Source: an uncultured Dorea sp. (GTDB lineage Bacteria > Bacillota > Clostridia > Lachnospirales > Lachnospiraceae). From it: DNA of 64,000 bases. Each line of letters starts with the position of its first letter. Positions within the stretch are counted from its first letter, which is position 1. The stretch is from contig CAJUMF010000018.1 of NCBI GenBank assembly GCA_910586965.1, forward strand, positions 10,492-74,491. The letters are read 5' to 3'. The position numbers were made by a program, and so were the translations under genes. Positions 53,333 to 62,861 of the stretch are shown piece after piece. The notes under the pieces are model-generated. The model had not been told where the DNA came from. It saw only the letters and a program-made list of their open reading frames with translations, and made no database searches.

Positions 53333-53911
53333 TTATTTTTTTCGACAAGCCTTATATCGCTTTCTATCCATCTTTTTCTCTTTAAGTACATGTTCTTTTA
53401 TATACCGGAAAGTCTTCTCTTCGCCATCTCTTGCAAGCATTTTCAAAAGAACATGCAGCAGCGCTGCTGTATCCGGATGAATCATCTTTCCCAGCTTCCC
53501 GGCACCATTCTCATAATACTCCAAAGGATGTGCATCTGTGTAATTTGCTCCCTGATATGTTTTGGAAGCAGCCACACGATCCATAAACATCTCTACCACA
53601 TACCTGACAGGCATCTTCTGTCCTATGATTCCCTCTTCCTTATTCACACTGTAATCAATCCAGTACTCATAATGGTGTTTATTACGCCCTTTATGGTGAA
53701 GCCATGCCTTCGAATAACCTGTCGCCTCACGCTCCGCATTATTCGGACTTCTGGTTCCCTGATAATACTTACAGCCAACAAAAAATTCTGTAGGCGAATA
53801 TTTTGACAGATCGTGAAGAAGCCCCTGCCTATAGAGACCCACCTGAAAGCAATGCTTCATTACAAGCAGTTTATGGTGGTTAATGGTATGTAAATGACCC
53901 AGTATCTTCAT
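53333..53911 (-). CDS. DUF5662 family protein
   Basis: 192 residues, soluble, rich in His, Lys and Tyr. Conserved-looking motifs: HLHTINHHKLLVMKHC and LLHDLSKYSPTEF near the N-terminus, HHKGRNKHHYEYW, and a C-terminal basic helix. The His/Asp pattern (HH, HD, then HHK..HH) suggests a metal-dependent HD-like hydrolase, but function is unknown. GGAG before the ATG. Follows the TraX-like gene by 31 bases; the shared AT-rich stretch before the tRNA holds no clear terminator. Confidence 0.75.
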   Translation of the reverse strand: MKILGHLHTINHHKLLVMKHCFQVGLYRQGLLHDLSKYSPTEFFVGCKYYQGTRSPNNAEREATGYSKAWLHHKGRNKHHYEYWIDYSVNKEEGIIGQKMPVRYVVEMFMDRVAASKTYQGANYTDAHPLEYYENGAGKLGKMIHPDTAALLHVLLKMLARDGEEKTFRYIKEHVLKEKKMDRKRYKACRKK

Positions 53912-53942
53912 AACAAATTCTCCTGTTTGTTTTTGATTTCTT

Positions 53943-54581
53943 TTAAAGCATCATATGATATATTCCGTACAACACAAGCAAATGCAATGGATAAAACAGA
54001 TAGAAAAAATATTTCATAGACGGACCCTTTTTTCCGTTATAAAATACAAGGAAAACCGTCGCCAATGCTCCGCACCTTTGAATCTGGTTCCAGAGCAAAT
54101 TCCACACTGCTCCTGCCGCATGTTTTTTCCACTTGTACTCTCTCAGGAAATAATAGATTGCAATAAGCAAAATCCCTTTAAAGCCATAATCGGTTCCCAA
54201 AAGATTTGCAATCCACATTGCCAAAAGCAGTTCCGTCATTTTTATCGGCCATTCACTGCTTTTTTCAAGTGCATACATCATCATGACACCGATAAGCAAA
54301 GAAAAAAACACATTCTGATGACTGAACTCGAGCATAGTACCTCGAAATGCCAGATCATACGGTATCTCGGACAACACCGCAAATACCCCCAGACGCAACA
54401 TATATTTTCTCATATCTCTTGTATGAAAAAAACCTTCCACCAGCAAAAAACAGAAAATAGGAAAAGATATTCTTCCGATATATCGGAATACTAATTCCCC
54501 AGGAAACAATACAGCTCCCGTATGATCGATAATCATTGTTATAACAGCGATACATTTCAGTTGAAAAGAATTAAGCCCCAT
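53943..54581 (-). CDS. TraX-family membrane protein
   Basis: 212 residues, about seven predicted helices, starting with FQLKCIAVITMIIDHTGAVLFP, the TraX signature, and GRISFPIFCFLLVEGFFHT. TraX acetylates F-pilin in E. coli; most chromosomal homologues in Firmicutes have unknown acceptors and resemble membrane acyltransferases. GGAAGG before the ATG. It starts 11 bases inside the GH13-like gene, so the two are coupled, which hints that the GH13-like protein and an acyltransferase may act on the same glycan (inference). Confidence 0.85.
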   Translation of the reverse strand: MGLNSFQLKCIAVITMIIDHTGAVLFPGELVFRYIGRISFPIFCFLLVEGFFHTRDMRKYMLRLGVFAVLSEIPYDLAFRGTMLEFSHQNVFFSLLIGVMMMYALEKSSEWPIKMTELLLAMWIANLLGTDYGFKGILLIAIYYFLREYKWKKHAAGAVWNLLWNQIQRCGALATVFLVFYNGKKGPSMKYFFYLFYPLHLLVLYGIYHMML

Positions 54582-56271
54582 ATGATCTACCTTCCAAAAT
54601 CACGATTGTTCTGGCCTTAACCTCGATACGTTTTTGATTTTTCACCGGCTCTCTGCTTTCAACGATGCCATCCGTTGTAGCTAGTATGCTCCATTTCTTT
54701 TCTTTGGGAAGAGCCGGCAATGCAAACATATGACTGAGCCAATGCATATTGTAGACCACATAACAGTCTGCTCCGCCATATGCTTCTCCGCTATAGTATA
54801 CCCCAAGCTGTCTGCTTGATATCTCTGACGGTACACGCCACGCACTCTCACCATGATAAGACACATCCGGCACTCCGCATCCGACTCTGTCCGCACCCAG
54901 CATCTCATTCTCCGGACAGAACACCCCATATGTTTTGCGTATTTCAATAATTCTTTTCACAAAATCACAAAGCTCTTTGTCCTTATCAAGCCTGCCCCAA
55001 TTGGTCCAACCGACAGGATTATCCTGGCAATAGACATTATTATTGCCCTTCTGCGAATTATAAAATTCATCTCCTGCCAAAATACAGGGCGTTCCCTGAG
55101 ACAACAATGTTAACAAAAAAGCATTCTTGATCTGCCGTCTTCTTAATGCAGCAATCTCCTTCTTCCTGCTAGGTCCCTCTGCCCCGCAATTCCAGCTATA
55201 ATTATAATCCGGCCCATCTTGATTATTCTCACCGTTGCTTTCGTTATGCTTACAGTCATAAGAAACAAGATCATTCAATGTAAAACCCGTATGACTGGCA
55301 ATGTAATTAAATGTGCCATCCGCCCTGGAGCTATGACGCAGCCAGTAGATTACATCCGTGACCATTCCCTCATCTCCCTTGAGAAAACGGCGCATCACAT
55401 CCTGGAACCCTGTCTGATGGTACATAATCTTTGTCCGTTTTAAGAAAGGATCCTGACGGATTCCTTCTATCGGCGCCACTGACGGATTCAATATAAAACC
55501 GTCAATGTGATACTCCATCATGTAGTAGCGGAGGCATTCTTCCATAATCTGTTTCGGCATACTGTTATCGAAAGGCATCTCAAGGACTACTTCTATCCCT
55601 TCTCTATGGCACATCTTTACCATATCTTTCAGAGAGCGGACCCCATCACCATCTGCCGCATAAGCGCTCTTTGGCGCAAAACAATACGCCTCGCCATACC
55701 CCCAATAATTACGCTTAAGTCCACATTCTTCGAACTCATAGACAGGCATACAGTGTATCTGATTAATCCCAAGCTCCTTTAGATAAGAAAGCTTTTCTAC
55801 GACTCCTTCAAAGCAGCCTTTGCGTTTCACTCTCGAAGAAGAATCTTTTGTAAACCCTCTGACATGCAGACTATAGGCAACAATCTTATGGTAAGGTATC
55901 TCTAGTGTCTTGTCTCCCTCCCAGTCATATTCCTCGCGGCAGATCACGCAGCGAACCTCATGCTCCTGTACATCTGTATCCTTTCCCCATCTCGCCTTAC
56001 CCGCTAAAGCTCTGGCATAAGGATCCAAAACCACCTCTCCATCGATCATATAATTGTATTCGTAAGTTCTCTTCCCTATATCCCTTAATGCTATATAATG
56101 TACTTCTCCGACACTGTCCGCGATCGGATAAACTGCACAGGGCGCTGTCTTCCCCGGATGATACAACAAAAGGCTGCACTCCTTTCCTTTCGGAACCGGT
56201 ACAGAAAAGTTCACCTCGTCTTTTGTGACCGTAACACCCAACGGCAACGGTCTTCCTTGTGTTTGCTTCAT
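54571..56271 (-). CDS. GH13 debranching-enzyme homologue lacking catalytic acids
   Basis: 566 residues: N-terminal CBM48-like beta domain (1-110), GH13 barrel (about 130-480), C-terminal beta domain. It aligns with GlgX/TreX isoamylases, e.g. IRQDPFLKRTK, GFTLNDLVSYDCKHNE, DGPDYNYSWNCGAEGP and GDEFYNSQKGNNN. Yet the catalytic sites differ: GFRFD is GFILN (nucleophile Asp becomes N262), AEPW is YHQT (acid Glu becomes H285), and AHDGF is SHTGF (Asp becomes T328). With all three acids gone it should not hydrolyse glycosides; binding or a regulatory role is more likely. Otherwise intact, GGAG before the ATG. It precedes traX with an 11-base overlap. Confidence 0.85.
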   Translation of the reverse strand: MKQTQGRPLPLGVTVTKDEVNFSVPVPKGKECSLLLYHPGKTAPCAVYPIADSVGEVHYIALRDIGKRTYEYNYMIDGEVVLDPYARALAGKARWGKDTDVQEHEVRCVICREEYDWEGDKTLEIPYHKIVAYSLHVRGFTKDSSSRVKRKGCFEGVVEKLSYLKELGINQIHCMPVYEFEECGLKRNYWGYGEAYCFAPKSAYAADGDGVRSLKDMVKMCHREGIEVVLEMPFDNSMPKQIMEECLRYYMMEYHIDGFILNPSVAPIEGIRQDPFLKRTKIMYHQTGFQDVMRRFLKGDEGMVTDVIYWLRHSSRADGTFNYIASHTGFTLNDLVSYDCKHNESNGENNQDGPDYNYSWNCGAEGPSRKKEIAALRRRQIKNAFLLTLLSQGTPCILAGDEFYNSQKGNNNVYCQDNPVGWTNWGRLDKDKELCDFVKRIIEIRKTYGVFCPENEMLGADRVGCGVPDVSYHGESAWRVPSEISSRQLGVYYSGEAYGGADCYVVYNMHWLSHMFALPALPKEKKWSILATTDGIVESREPVKNQKRIEVKARTIVILEGRSYGA

Positions 56272-56289
56272 CTGTCTCCTTTCCGGATA

Positions 56290-57294
56290 CTACTGCCAGC
56301 CATCCACTCCATACATAGCAACATTATCCTTGTTAATCATAAATACTTCTTCATAAGTTTCCTTTTCGAACTTCTGACCGGTCAATATACAGTCTGTAAT
56401 CTCAGCGGCATTCTGTCCCATATGAATCGGAGATTGTGCCGCCGTACCGGCAATCTGAGTGTCTGGCTTTTGCAGCTCTTTCTTGATATCCGGCGAGCCA
56501 TCCACCCCGTAGATCAATACCTCCTTTGCTCTCGCAACATTCACTGATGTAGTGGCTCCTACCGCTATCTGATCATTTCCGCACATAATTGCTACTATAT
56601 CAGGATACTCTTTTAACATTTTCTCAGACTCCTCCAAAGCACGCTCAAACTCTCCTGTCGTGTCCGCCCTGGCAACTACTTCAAAGCCTTTCGTCGCTTT
56701 TGAGATTGCCTCCTCAAAACCTGTGATCCGATCATTGATGGAATTCTGCGTAGGACATTCCAGTATTGCTATCTTTCCGCCCTCCGGACATCTCTCGATC
56801 AGGTCTTCACCACAGATATACCCGGCACTATAATTGTCAGAACCAATGTATGCATCCACATAATCCATTTCCCTGACCTGGGTATCCACATTAATGATCC
56901 TCACCCCCGCTTCTTTAAGCGCCTGAAGCGATGGAGTAATCTTCTCCCAGTCAACCGGACTTAATATAATCGCAGAAATTCCTTTGTCGATCATCTCCTG
57001 AATCTGCACTGCCTGCTGTGTCGGATCAGTACCGGGATCCTCCATAATAAACTCATATCCCTTTTTTTCAATCACTTCCCGCGCCGCATTCTCCAGTGTG
57101 ATAAAATACGGATTCTTCATATCAATAACACTAAACCCTATCAGCTTTTTTTCCTGTGAGTCTGCTTTTCCATCTTCCGCCTCTTCTCCTGAAGCTGCAT
57201 TGTCCTCCGGCGTCCCGACATGTTTCTTACATCCACTTATCCCTAAAATGCAGATAAGAACGACTGCCATCACCGTAATTACTCTCTTTTTCAT
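56290..57294 (-). CDS. sugar ABC transporter substrate-binding lipoprotein (RbsB/XylF-like)
   Basis: 334 residues from the ATG at 57294, GGAGG 10 bases upstream. Signal peptide with lipobox GISGC (Cys22), an acidic linker, then a type I periplasmic-binding fold: IGFSVIDMKNPYF, ISAIILSPVDW, VDTQVREMDYVDAYIGSDN, CGNDQIAVGA and VDGSPDIKKEL. Typical of ribose/galactose/autoinducer-2 type binding proteins. No permease or ATPase is near, so it must serve a transporter elsewhere or act as a sensor. It stands 18 bases before the GH13-like gene. Confidence 0.88.
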   Translation of the reverse strand: MKKRVITVMAVVLICILGISGCKKHVGTPEDNAASGEEAEDGKADSQEKKLIGFSVIDMKNPYFITLENAAREVIEKKGYEFIMEDPGTDPTQQAVQIQEMIDKGISAIILSPVDWEKITPSLQALKEAGVRIINVDTQVREMDYVDAYIGSDNYSAGYICGEDLIERCPEGGKIAILECPTQNSINDRITGFEEAISKATKGFEVVARADTTGEFERALEESEKMLKEYPDIVAIMCGNDQIAVGATTSVNVARAKEVLIYGVDGSPDIKKELQKPDTQIAGTAAQSPIHMGQNAAEITDCILTGQKFEKETYEEVFMINKDNVAMYGVDGWQ

Positions 57295-57335
57295 TACAAT
57301 AGCTTCCTCCTGCGACAAAATATTACATACTGTTC

Positions 57336-59201
57336 TTATTCTACATCATTTTTATCATTTTGGCTACCTTCCAATTCATATAGAAATCGGGAATGCGGCG
57401 TATTTTTTCCGTTTTTCTCCTTCGTATAGCTGATAATAAGCTGCTTTTTTGCCCTTGTCATTGCTACATAAAATAATCTCCGCTCTTCTTCTATCTCATT
57501 GTCAAGCTTTGCTTTCTTATAAGGCATCGTACCTTCATTTGCTCCGATAATAAAAACAGTGTCATATTCCAGCCCTTTAGCTCCATGCATCGTGTGAAGG
57601 GCAATTCCTTCATCATTCTCAACGCTTCCCCGCTCTTTCTGCCTCTTCAAAAACATATTCTTATAATCTTCTACATAGTCAAGCCATTCTTCAACAGTCG
57701 CATAGGATTTTGAAGATTCTTGTATTTCATCTAACGTCTCCAAAAGCTTTGCATACTCCAAGCGCTGATACTCGGCGTATTCTTTTAGAAAGTCATCATA
57801 TCCTATGCTTTTCCTGATATATTGAATAGCCGCATAAGGTGACTTTCCGCAAAGCATCTTAACATCCCATTCAAGATGATCGATCCTGTCTATCATCCAT
57901 TTCTTATCACAGTAAAAACATCGCAAACTCTCATAAGTGACCTCCCCCTCACTCATACTGTCCCTTCCTATATATCTGTTCGGTCGGTTTACAATACGGA
58001 GGAAGTCCTTTCTCTCACAAAAACCTTGTGACAAACGCAGATAACTGATGATATCCTGTGCTGTAAAATGTTCATAGATATTGTATAATTTCTCTTTCAT
58101 AGAAAACGGAACCTGATGCTGTAAGAGTTCTTCAGCAAGCATCCTTGCATCTGCTGCCGTTCGAAACAACACGGCAATCTGTTCCATCTTGGCTCCCTCA
58201 ACTAAAAGCTTTTGAATCTTCTTTAAAATATACCTGCTTTCCTCTATCGGATCCTTAGACTCCTGAACATGTATCTTTCTTACTTCTTTTCGAAAAGCAC
58301 GTATTTTCTTTTGATATCTCTTTTGATTTTTCGATATAACCCCAAGCGCTCCCTTTACAATATACGCATCCGAACGATAATTTACATCCAAAAGAAGCTG
58401 CTTTGCATCCGGATAATCTTTTTTAAACTCTAACATGATCTCAGGCCTGGCTCCCCGAAATCCATAGACAGACTGATCATCATCCCCGACAGCGAACAAG
58501 TTCCTGCAAGGTTCGGCAAGCATACGAATAACATCATACTGCACCTGATTGATATCCTGGAATTCATCAATTAAAATGTACCGAAATTTTTGCTGCCATT
58601 TTTTTAATATATCTTTTCTTTCCTCAAAAAGGCGGCAGCACATCACAAGCATATCTTCAAAATCTATTTTTTTCAGCTTTTTCTTCGCTTTCTCATAATC
58701 AAGAAATATCTGTCTGAAAATCTCTTCCCCACAATGGACAGAAATATACGACTTAATATCTTTTCGATTATTTTTTACGTTTCCAATCTCTTCAGCCAGT
58801 TTTTCAAGATAATCCTCCTCCGGATCCGCCCCCGTGTCTTCCATCTGATTCTCTGCAATCTGACGCAACAGTGCATATTTTTCCCCATCCGACAAGAGGC
58901 TTCTGTTATCTAAACCATATGCCCATTTCAAAATCCAGTAATATACAGAATGAAAAGTGCCAAAATTAACCGGAAAGCCGTCCGACTCCATAATCTGGCA
59001 GAACCGCTTTCTCATCTCTCTCGCTGCATATTTAGTAAAGGTAATGACCAGAATCTCTTCTGGCCTTACCTTATATGCTTTAATCAAATATTCAATTCTC
59101 TTTGCAATTGTAAGGGTTTTCCCTGAACCGGGACCAGCCAGCACCAGACATGGACCGCCAAAATGTGCGACTGCCGCCTTTTGAGCTTCATTCAGACCCA
59201 T
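57336..59201 (-). CDS. UvrD/PcrA-family DNA helicase
   Basis: 621 residues, superfamily 1A: Q-motif LNEAQKAAV, Walker A AGPGSGKTLT, motif II DEFQDIN, motif III GDDDQSVYGFRGA, motif IV near YRSDAYIVK, motif V HGAKGLEYDTVFI and motif VI YVAMTRAKKQL. About 100 residues shorter than PcrA, lacking its C-terminal extension, so it is a short clostridial UvrD paralogue with role in repair or replication restart. AGGAG before the ATG; 9 bases behind gltX. Confidence 0.92.
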   Translation of the reverse strand: MGLNEAQKAAVAHFGGPCLVLAGPGSGKTLTIAKRIEYLIKAYKVRPEEILVITFTKYAAREMRKRFCQIMESDGFPVNFGTFHSVYYWILKWAYGLDNRSLLSDGEKYALLRQIAENQMEDTGADPEEDYLEKLAEEIGNVKNNRKDIKSYISVHCGEEIFRQIFLDYEKAKKKLKKIDFEDMLVMCCRLFEERKDILKKWQQKFRYILIDEFQDINQVQYDVIRMLAEPCRNLFAVGDDDQSVYGFRGARPEIMLEFKKDYPDAKQLLLDVNYRSDAYIVKGALGVISKNQKRYQKKIRAFRKEVRKIHVQESKDPIEESRYILKKIQKLLVEGAKMEQIAVLFRTAADARMLAEELLQHQVPFSMKEKLYNIYEHFTAQDIISYLRLSQGFCERKDFLRIVNRPNRYIGRDSMSEGEVTYESLRCFYCDKKWMIDRIDHLEWDVKMLCGKSPYAAIQYIRKSIGYDDFLKEYAEYQRLEYAKLLETLDEIQESSKSYATVEEWLDYVEDYKNMFLKRQKERGSVENDEGIALHTMHGAKGLEYDTVFIIGANEGTMPYKKAKLDNEIEEERRLFYVAMTRAKKQLIISYTKEKNGKNTPHSRFLYELEGSQNDKNDVE

Positions 59202-59210
59202 GAAACACTC

Positions 59211-60668
59211 CTAACTTAACAATTCAATTCCTTTGCGGATGCGCGCCAGAGATTCCTCTTTTCCGAATATCTCCATCAACTCTGTCGCTCCGCCAGGAGT
59301 ACTCTGTTTTCCTGACACTGCTGTCCTAAGAGGCCACATAACAAACCCTACTTTGACGCCCTTCTCCTCCACATACTTTTTCAAAAGCTCAAACAAGGCA
59401 TCATTTCCAAAATCCTCCTGCGCTTCCAAAAGAGGCAGAACCTCCTTAAGCACTTCCAGGGATTTCTCCTCATTTGTCTTCATTTTTTTATGGCAGTACA
59501 TCGCCGTATCGTATTCCGGAAGAGTCTCAAAGAAATCAATCTGATCTCTAATATCTGCAAAAATCTCAATCCTTGTCTTCACAAGCTCCGCAATCTTCCT
59601 TAGATCATAATCCTTCGTAACTACCTCTTTGATATACGGCTCTGCCATCTCAAAAAAGCGCTGGGAATCCATTGCCTTCAGATATTCTCCGTTCATCCAT
59701 TTAAGCTTTACGATATCAAAAACTGCCGGAGATTTGCTCATATGGCGGTAATCAAAAACCTTCACCAACTCATCCAACGAAAAAATCTCCTGGTTGTCAG
59801 AAGGACACCAGCCAAGAAGTGCGACGTAATTGACTACTGCTTCTGTCACGAATCCTTGCTCGATCAAATCTTCATAAGAAGAATGTCCGCACCGCTTACT
59901 CAGCTTTTTATGATTTTCATCCGTGATCAGCGGGCAGTGTACATAGGTGGGGACTTCCCATCCAAATGCCTCATAGATCCGATTGTATTTTGGCGCTGAA
60001 GAAAGATACTCATTGCCTCGGACCACATGAGTAATACCCATCAGATGGTCGTCAACCACATTTGCAAAATTATACGTAGGATATCCATCTGATTTAATAA
60101 GAATCAAGTCCTCCATCTCCTCATTGGGAACTGTAATATCGCCATAGATGTCATCCTTAAAAGTAGTCGTCCCTTCCGCAGGCATATTAAAGCGGATAAC
60201 GTAAGGCTTTCCTGCTAAAAGATTAGCTTCTACTTCCTCTTTGCTCAGCGAAAGACAATGCTTATCATACACGACAATCTCCGTGCCGCCCTCATCAGAT
60301 ACCTTGCTTTTTAAAGACTCAAGTCTTTCCTTATCGCAAAAACAATAATAGGCATCACCCTGCTCGATCAATTTCTTCGCATATTCAAGATAGATGCCCG
60401 ACGCGTTCCTCTCGCTCTGTACATAAGGGCCTACTCCACCATCTTTATCCGGGCCTTCATCGTGGATAAGTCCCGTCTCCTCCAGTGTATGATAAATGAT
60501 CTCAAGCGCCCCCTCCACAAAACGCACCTGATCCGTATCTTCAATCCGGAGCATAAAATCCCCGTCCTCATGCTTCGCGATCAGATAGGCGTAGAGTGCT
60601 GTCCTTAAGTTTCCCACATGCATCCTGCCTGTCGGACTTGGCGCAAATCTTGTTCTTACTTTACTCAT
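59211..60668 (-). CDS. gltX: glutamate-tRNA ligase
   Basis: 485 residues, class I synthetase charging tRNA-Glu: HIGH-type motif PSPTGRMHVGN at the N-terminus, KLSKRCG as the KMSKS loop near 250, and the C-terminal anticodon-binding domain. In Clostridia the enzyme is often non-discriminating and also charges tRNA-Gln, then amidated by GatCAB; this cannot be judged here. GGGAG before the ATG. Two bases behind the SIR2-like gene. Confidence 0.95.
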   Translation of the reverse strand: MSKVRTRFAPSPTGRMHVGNLRTALYAYLIAKHEDGDFMLRIEDTDQVRFVEGALEIIYHTLEETGLIHDEGPDKDGGVGPYVQSERNASGIYLEYAKKLIEQGDAYYCFCDKERLESLKSKVSDEGGTEIVVYDKHCLSLSKEEVEANLLAGKPYVIRFNMPAEGTTTFKDDIYGDITVPNEEMEDLILIKSDGYPTYNFANVVDDHLMGITHVVRGNEYLSSAPKYNRIYEAFGWEVPTYVHCPLITDENHKKLSKRCGHSSYEDLIEQGFVTEAVVNYVALLGWCPSDNQEIFSLDELVKVFDYRHMSKSPAVFDIVKLKWMNGEYLKAMDSQRFFEMAEPYIKEVVTKDYDLRKIAELVKTRIEIFADIRDQIDFFETLPEYDTAMYCHKKMKTNEEKSLEVLKEVLPLLEAQEDFGNDALFELLKKYVEEKGVKVGFVMWPLRTAVSGKQSTPGGATELMEIFGKEESLARIRKGIELLS

Positions 60669-60670
60669 TG

Positions 60671-61411
60671 CTATTCTCCCATTTCCTTAATAATTTTTTC
60701 CAGAGTATCATCCACTCTCTCATTTACAACCAGATCCGCATAACGGTCTGCAAAATGCGGTGTCTCCTTTACCAGTATCAGCCTTTTCCCTTCATAATAC
60801 TGCACAAGCTGCCTGCAGAGCTGTGTCTTCAAATTCGTTCCAAGGACCAGCAAGACATCTGCCTTCTGCACTTCTTGTGCCGCCCTTGTGATCACCTGGT
60901 TATCCACCATCTCTCCAAACAGACATATACCCGGACGAATCACCGTACTGCAATTCTCACAAATAGGAACCCGTTTTGAATTCCGGACATAGTCTACCGA
61001 ATAATTCCTCTTACAATGGGGACAGTAATTGACATAAACACTCCCATGTAAATTGATAACATTTTTACATCCTGCTGTTTCCGGCAGACCAAACATCCGC
61101 CTAGTGATAATACAATTAAATAATCCTCTTCGTTCCAGCTCTGCCATCTCGTAAAAGCACTTCCCCGGAGGCTTATCTAAAGCGCTCAAAATCTCATTGC
61201 GGTAAAAAGAAAAAAACTGTTCCGTTCTCGCGGTATAAAATGAGCTGGATAACATCTCATCCGCGGAGTAACCATATTTCTGTTCGATATCATATGATGC
61301 TTCACCGTCTCGAATCGCCGGATACCCGCTTTCTTCAAGCATAGCATAGCCGCTGAGTACGGTAGTATACTTACTTTCTCTTAAAATCTGGAGCAATGTC
61401 TTACCTATCAC
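60671..61411 (-). CDS. SIR2-family protein with divergent NAD-binding motifs
   Basis: 246 residues from a GTG at 61411, chosen since AAGGAGGG stands 6 bases upstream; the ATG at 61447 has no such site. The sirtuin fold is visible: catalytic-type histidine in NLHGSVYVNY (H122), zinc cysteines C130, C133, C151, C154, RPGICLFGE and LGTNLKTQ. But the NAD motif GAGxSxxSGIPDFR is SGYAMLEESGYPAIRD (20-35) and TQNID is ITRRM (102-106), so the usual deacetylase residues are changed. The enzyme may have altered or lost activity. Neighbour of gltX, probably cotranscribed. Confidence 0.8.
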   Translation of the reverse strand: MIGKTLLQILRESKYTTVLSGYAMLEESGYPAIRDGEASYDIEQKYGYSADEMLSSSFYTARTEQFFSFYRNEILSALDKPPGKCFYEMAELERRGLFNCIITRRMFGLPETAGCKNVINLHGSVYVNYCPHCKRNYSVDYVRNSKRVPICENCSTVIRPGICLFGEMVDNQVITRAAQEVQKADVLLVLGTNLKTQLCRQLVQYYEGKRLILVKETPHFADRYADLVVNERVDDTLEKIIKEMGE

Positions 61412-61471
61412 AAAAATCCCTCCTTCTTTTGTATATGGTAAATACATTGTACCACAGTTCGGTCAGACGCT

Positions 61472-61939
61472 TCAATCTTTTCCTGCTGCAAACCAGTAAT
61501 AAACCTTATGGAATACATCTCGAGGTATCGATACGACAATTACAATCCCCATTACAATAGCAAAAGCTATCTTAAAAGATTCAATTCCCTTTAAAGCCGC
61601 CTGCGTTAACTGGTTTGTTACAATATAATATACCGTATTATAAATACCCACACCTGGTACTAACGGAAAAATTCCCGAGATCAAAAAAATAGTAATAGGA
61701 CATTTCATCCGTACAGACAGGATTCTTGACATCAATACTACAACAAAGGCACCGAAAAAAGACGCAACCGCAGAGGTCATATAATTCTGAGCATTGACGA
61801 TGAGAAACATAATCCAGCCTGCCATTCCTGTAACCCCGCAGCCGATATAATATTTTGAAGGAACATTGTACATAATTGCAAAGCCTACCGTACCCATAAA
61901 AGAACAAAAAAGATTGCTCAAGATTTCCTGCGTTGTCAT
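61472..61939 (-). CDS. threonine/serine exporter family, C-terminal half (DUF3815)
   Basis: 155 residues, four or five hydrophobic helices. The C-terminal membrane half of ThrE, encoded as a separate gene; motifs such as GCGVTGMAGWI and GIFPLVPGVGIYNTVYYIV. The ATG overlaps the stop of the DUF1212 gene (ATGA), so the two halves are translated together and probably assemble as one transporter. Usual two-gene form in Firmicutes. Confidence 0.88.
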   Translation of the reverse strand: MTTQEILSNLFCSFMGTVGFAIMYNVPSKYYIGCGVTGMAGWIMFLIVNAQNYMTSAVASFFGAFVVVLMSRILSVRMKCPITIFLISGIFPLVPGVGIYNTVYYIVTNQLTQAALKGIESFKIAFAIVMGIVIVVSIPRDVFHKVYYWFAAGKD

Positions 61940-62778
61940 AAGATAAATCCTCCTGTGATGTTATTATAGGTTATCAGTACAATCCCCACGCCTACGGCTA
62001 TGTACACAAATACCATAAGAGCATCCATCATCCGGACTGTTCCCGAGAGGAAATCACTGTCGGCAATATCCCGAATCGCATTTGTAAATGCCATCCCCGG
62101 TATTAAAGGCATGATCGCACCGATGATCATTCCATCTAAACGCAATAAAACAGAAGGAAAAATCTGCCTTGTAACAATTGCACACAGCGTAATAAAAATA
62201 CCTCCAACAATATTAATAATAATCTTTGAAAGATGGCAGCGCTTAGCGAGGAGCACCCACAAGTACACAAAGCAACCTATAAAAAATGTTACAAAACTCT
62301 CCGACAGCGTCGCACCCATTAGAAATCCAAAACATGCCGCACCCATGCCTGCACCCAAAACCTGTGCTCTTGCCCTGCTGGGAGGCGTATGGTCTATCTT
62401 TGCAAGATATTCTTTCGCCTCTGCAATTGTCACTTTTCCCTCTGCAATTTGTCTTGATAACTCATTGACCTCTGCAACTATTCCGAGATGTGCACCTGAA
62501 AGCGGAATGTGTTTCACCCTTGTATACACATCTCCCTTCTCATTCTCTGCACTGACAAAAATCCCATGGCTTAATGTAAATATATCAACATGTTCTACAC
62601 CGAAATGCTGACAGATTCTCGTGATTGTCTCTTCTACACGGAAAATCTCTCCGCCGTTTTTCAAAAGAATCCTGCCCGCTTCCAAAGCAAAATCAACTAC
62701 TTGTTTGACATTGCTGTCAGACTGAGTAAAACTCTCTGATTCCGTCATTTTTTTATTTTCTATTTTTTCAATCTCCAT
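61936..62778 (-). CDS. threonine/serine exporter family, N-terminal half (DUF1212)
   Basis: 280 residues from the ATG at 62778, CAGGAG 6 bases upstream. A soluble N-terminal domain of about 130 residues (ILLKNGGEIFRVEETI, LSHGIFVSAENEKG) followed by five helices from about 140. ThrE-type export of threonine and serine driven by the proton gradient is known for the full-length Corynebacterium protein; here it is split over two coupled genes. Confidence 0.88.
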   Translation of the reverse strand: MEIEKIENKKMTESESFTQSDSNVKQVVDFALEAGRILLKNGGEIFRVEETITRICQHFGVEHVDIFTLSHGIFVSAENEKGDVYTRVKHIPLSGAHLGIVAEVNELSRQIAEGKVTIAEAKEYLAKIDHTPPSRARAQVLGAGMGAACFGFLMGATLSESFVTFFIGCFVYLWVLLAKRCHLSKIIINIVGGIFITLCAIVTRQIFPSVLLRLDGMIIGAIMPLIPGMAFTNAIRDIADSDFLSGTVRMMDALMVFVYIAVGVGIVLITYNNITGGFIL

Positions 62779-62861
62779 GCTATACTCCTGCAATTTTACA
62801 ATTTCGTTCTATTATAGCACTACATAACGTAAAATCACACCCCCCTTTTTCTTAATTTGAA

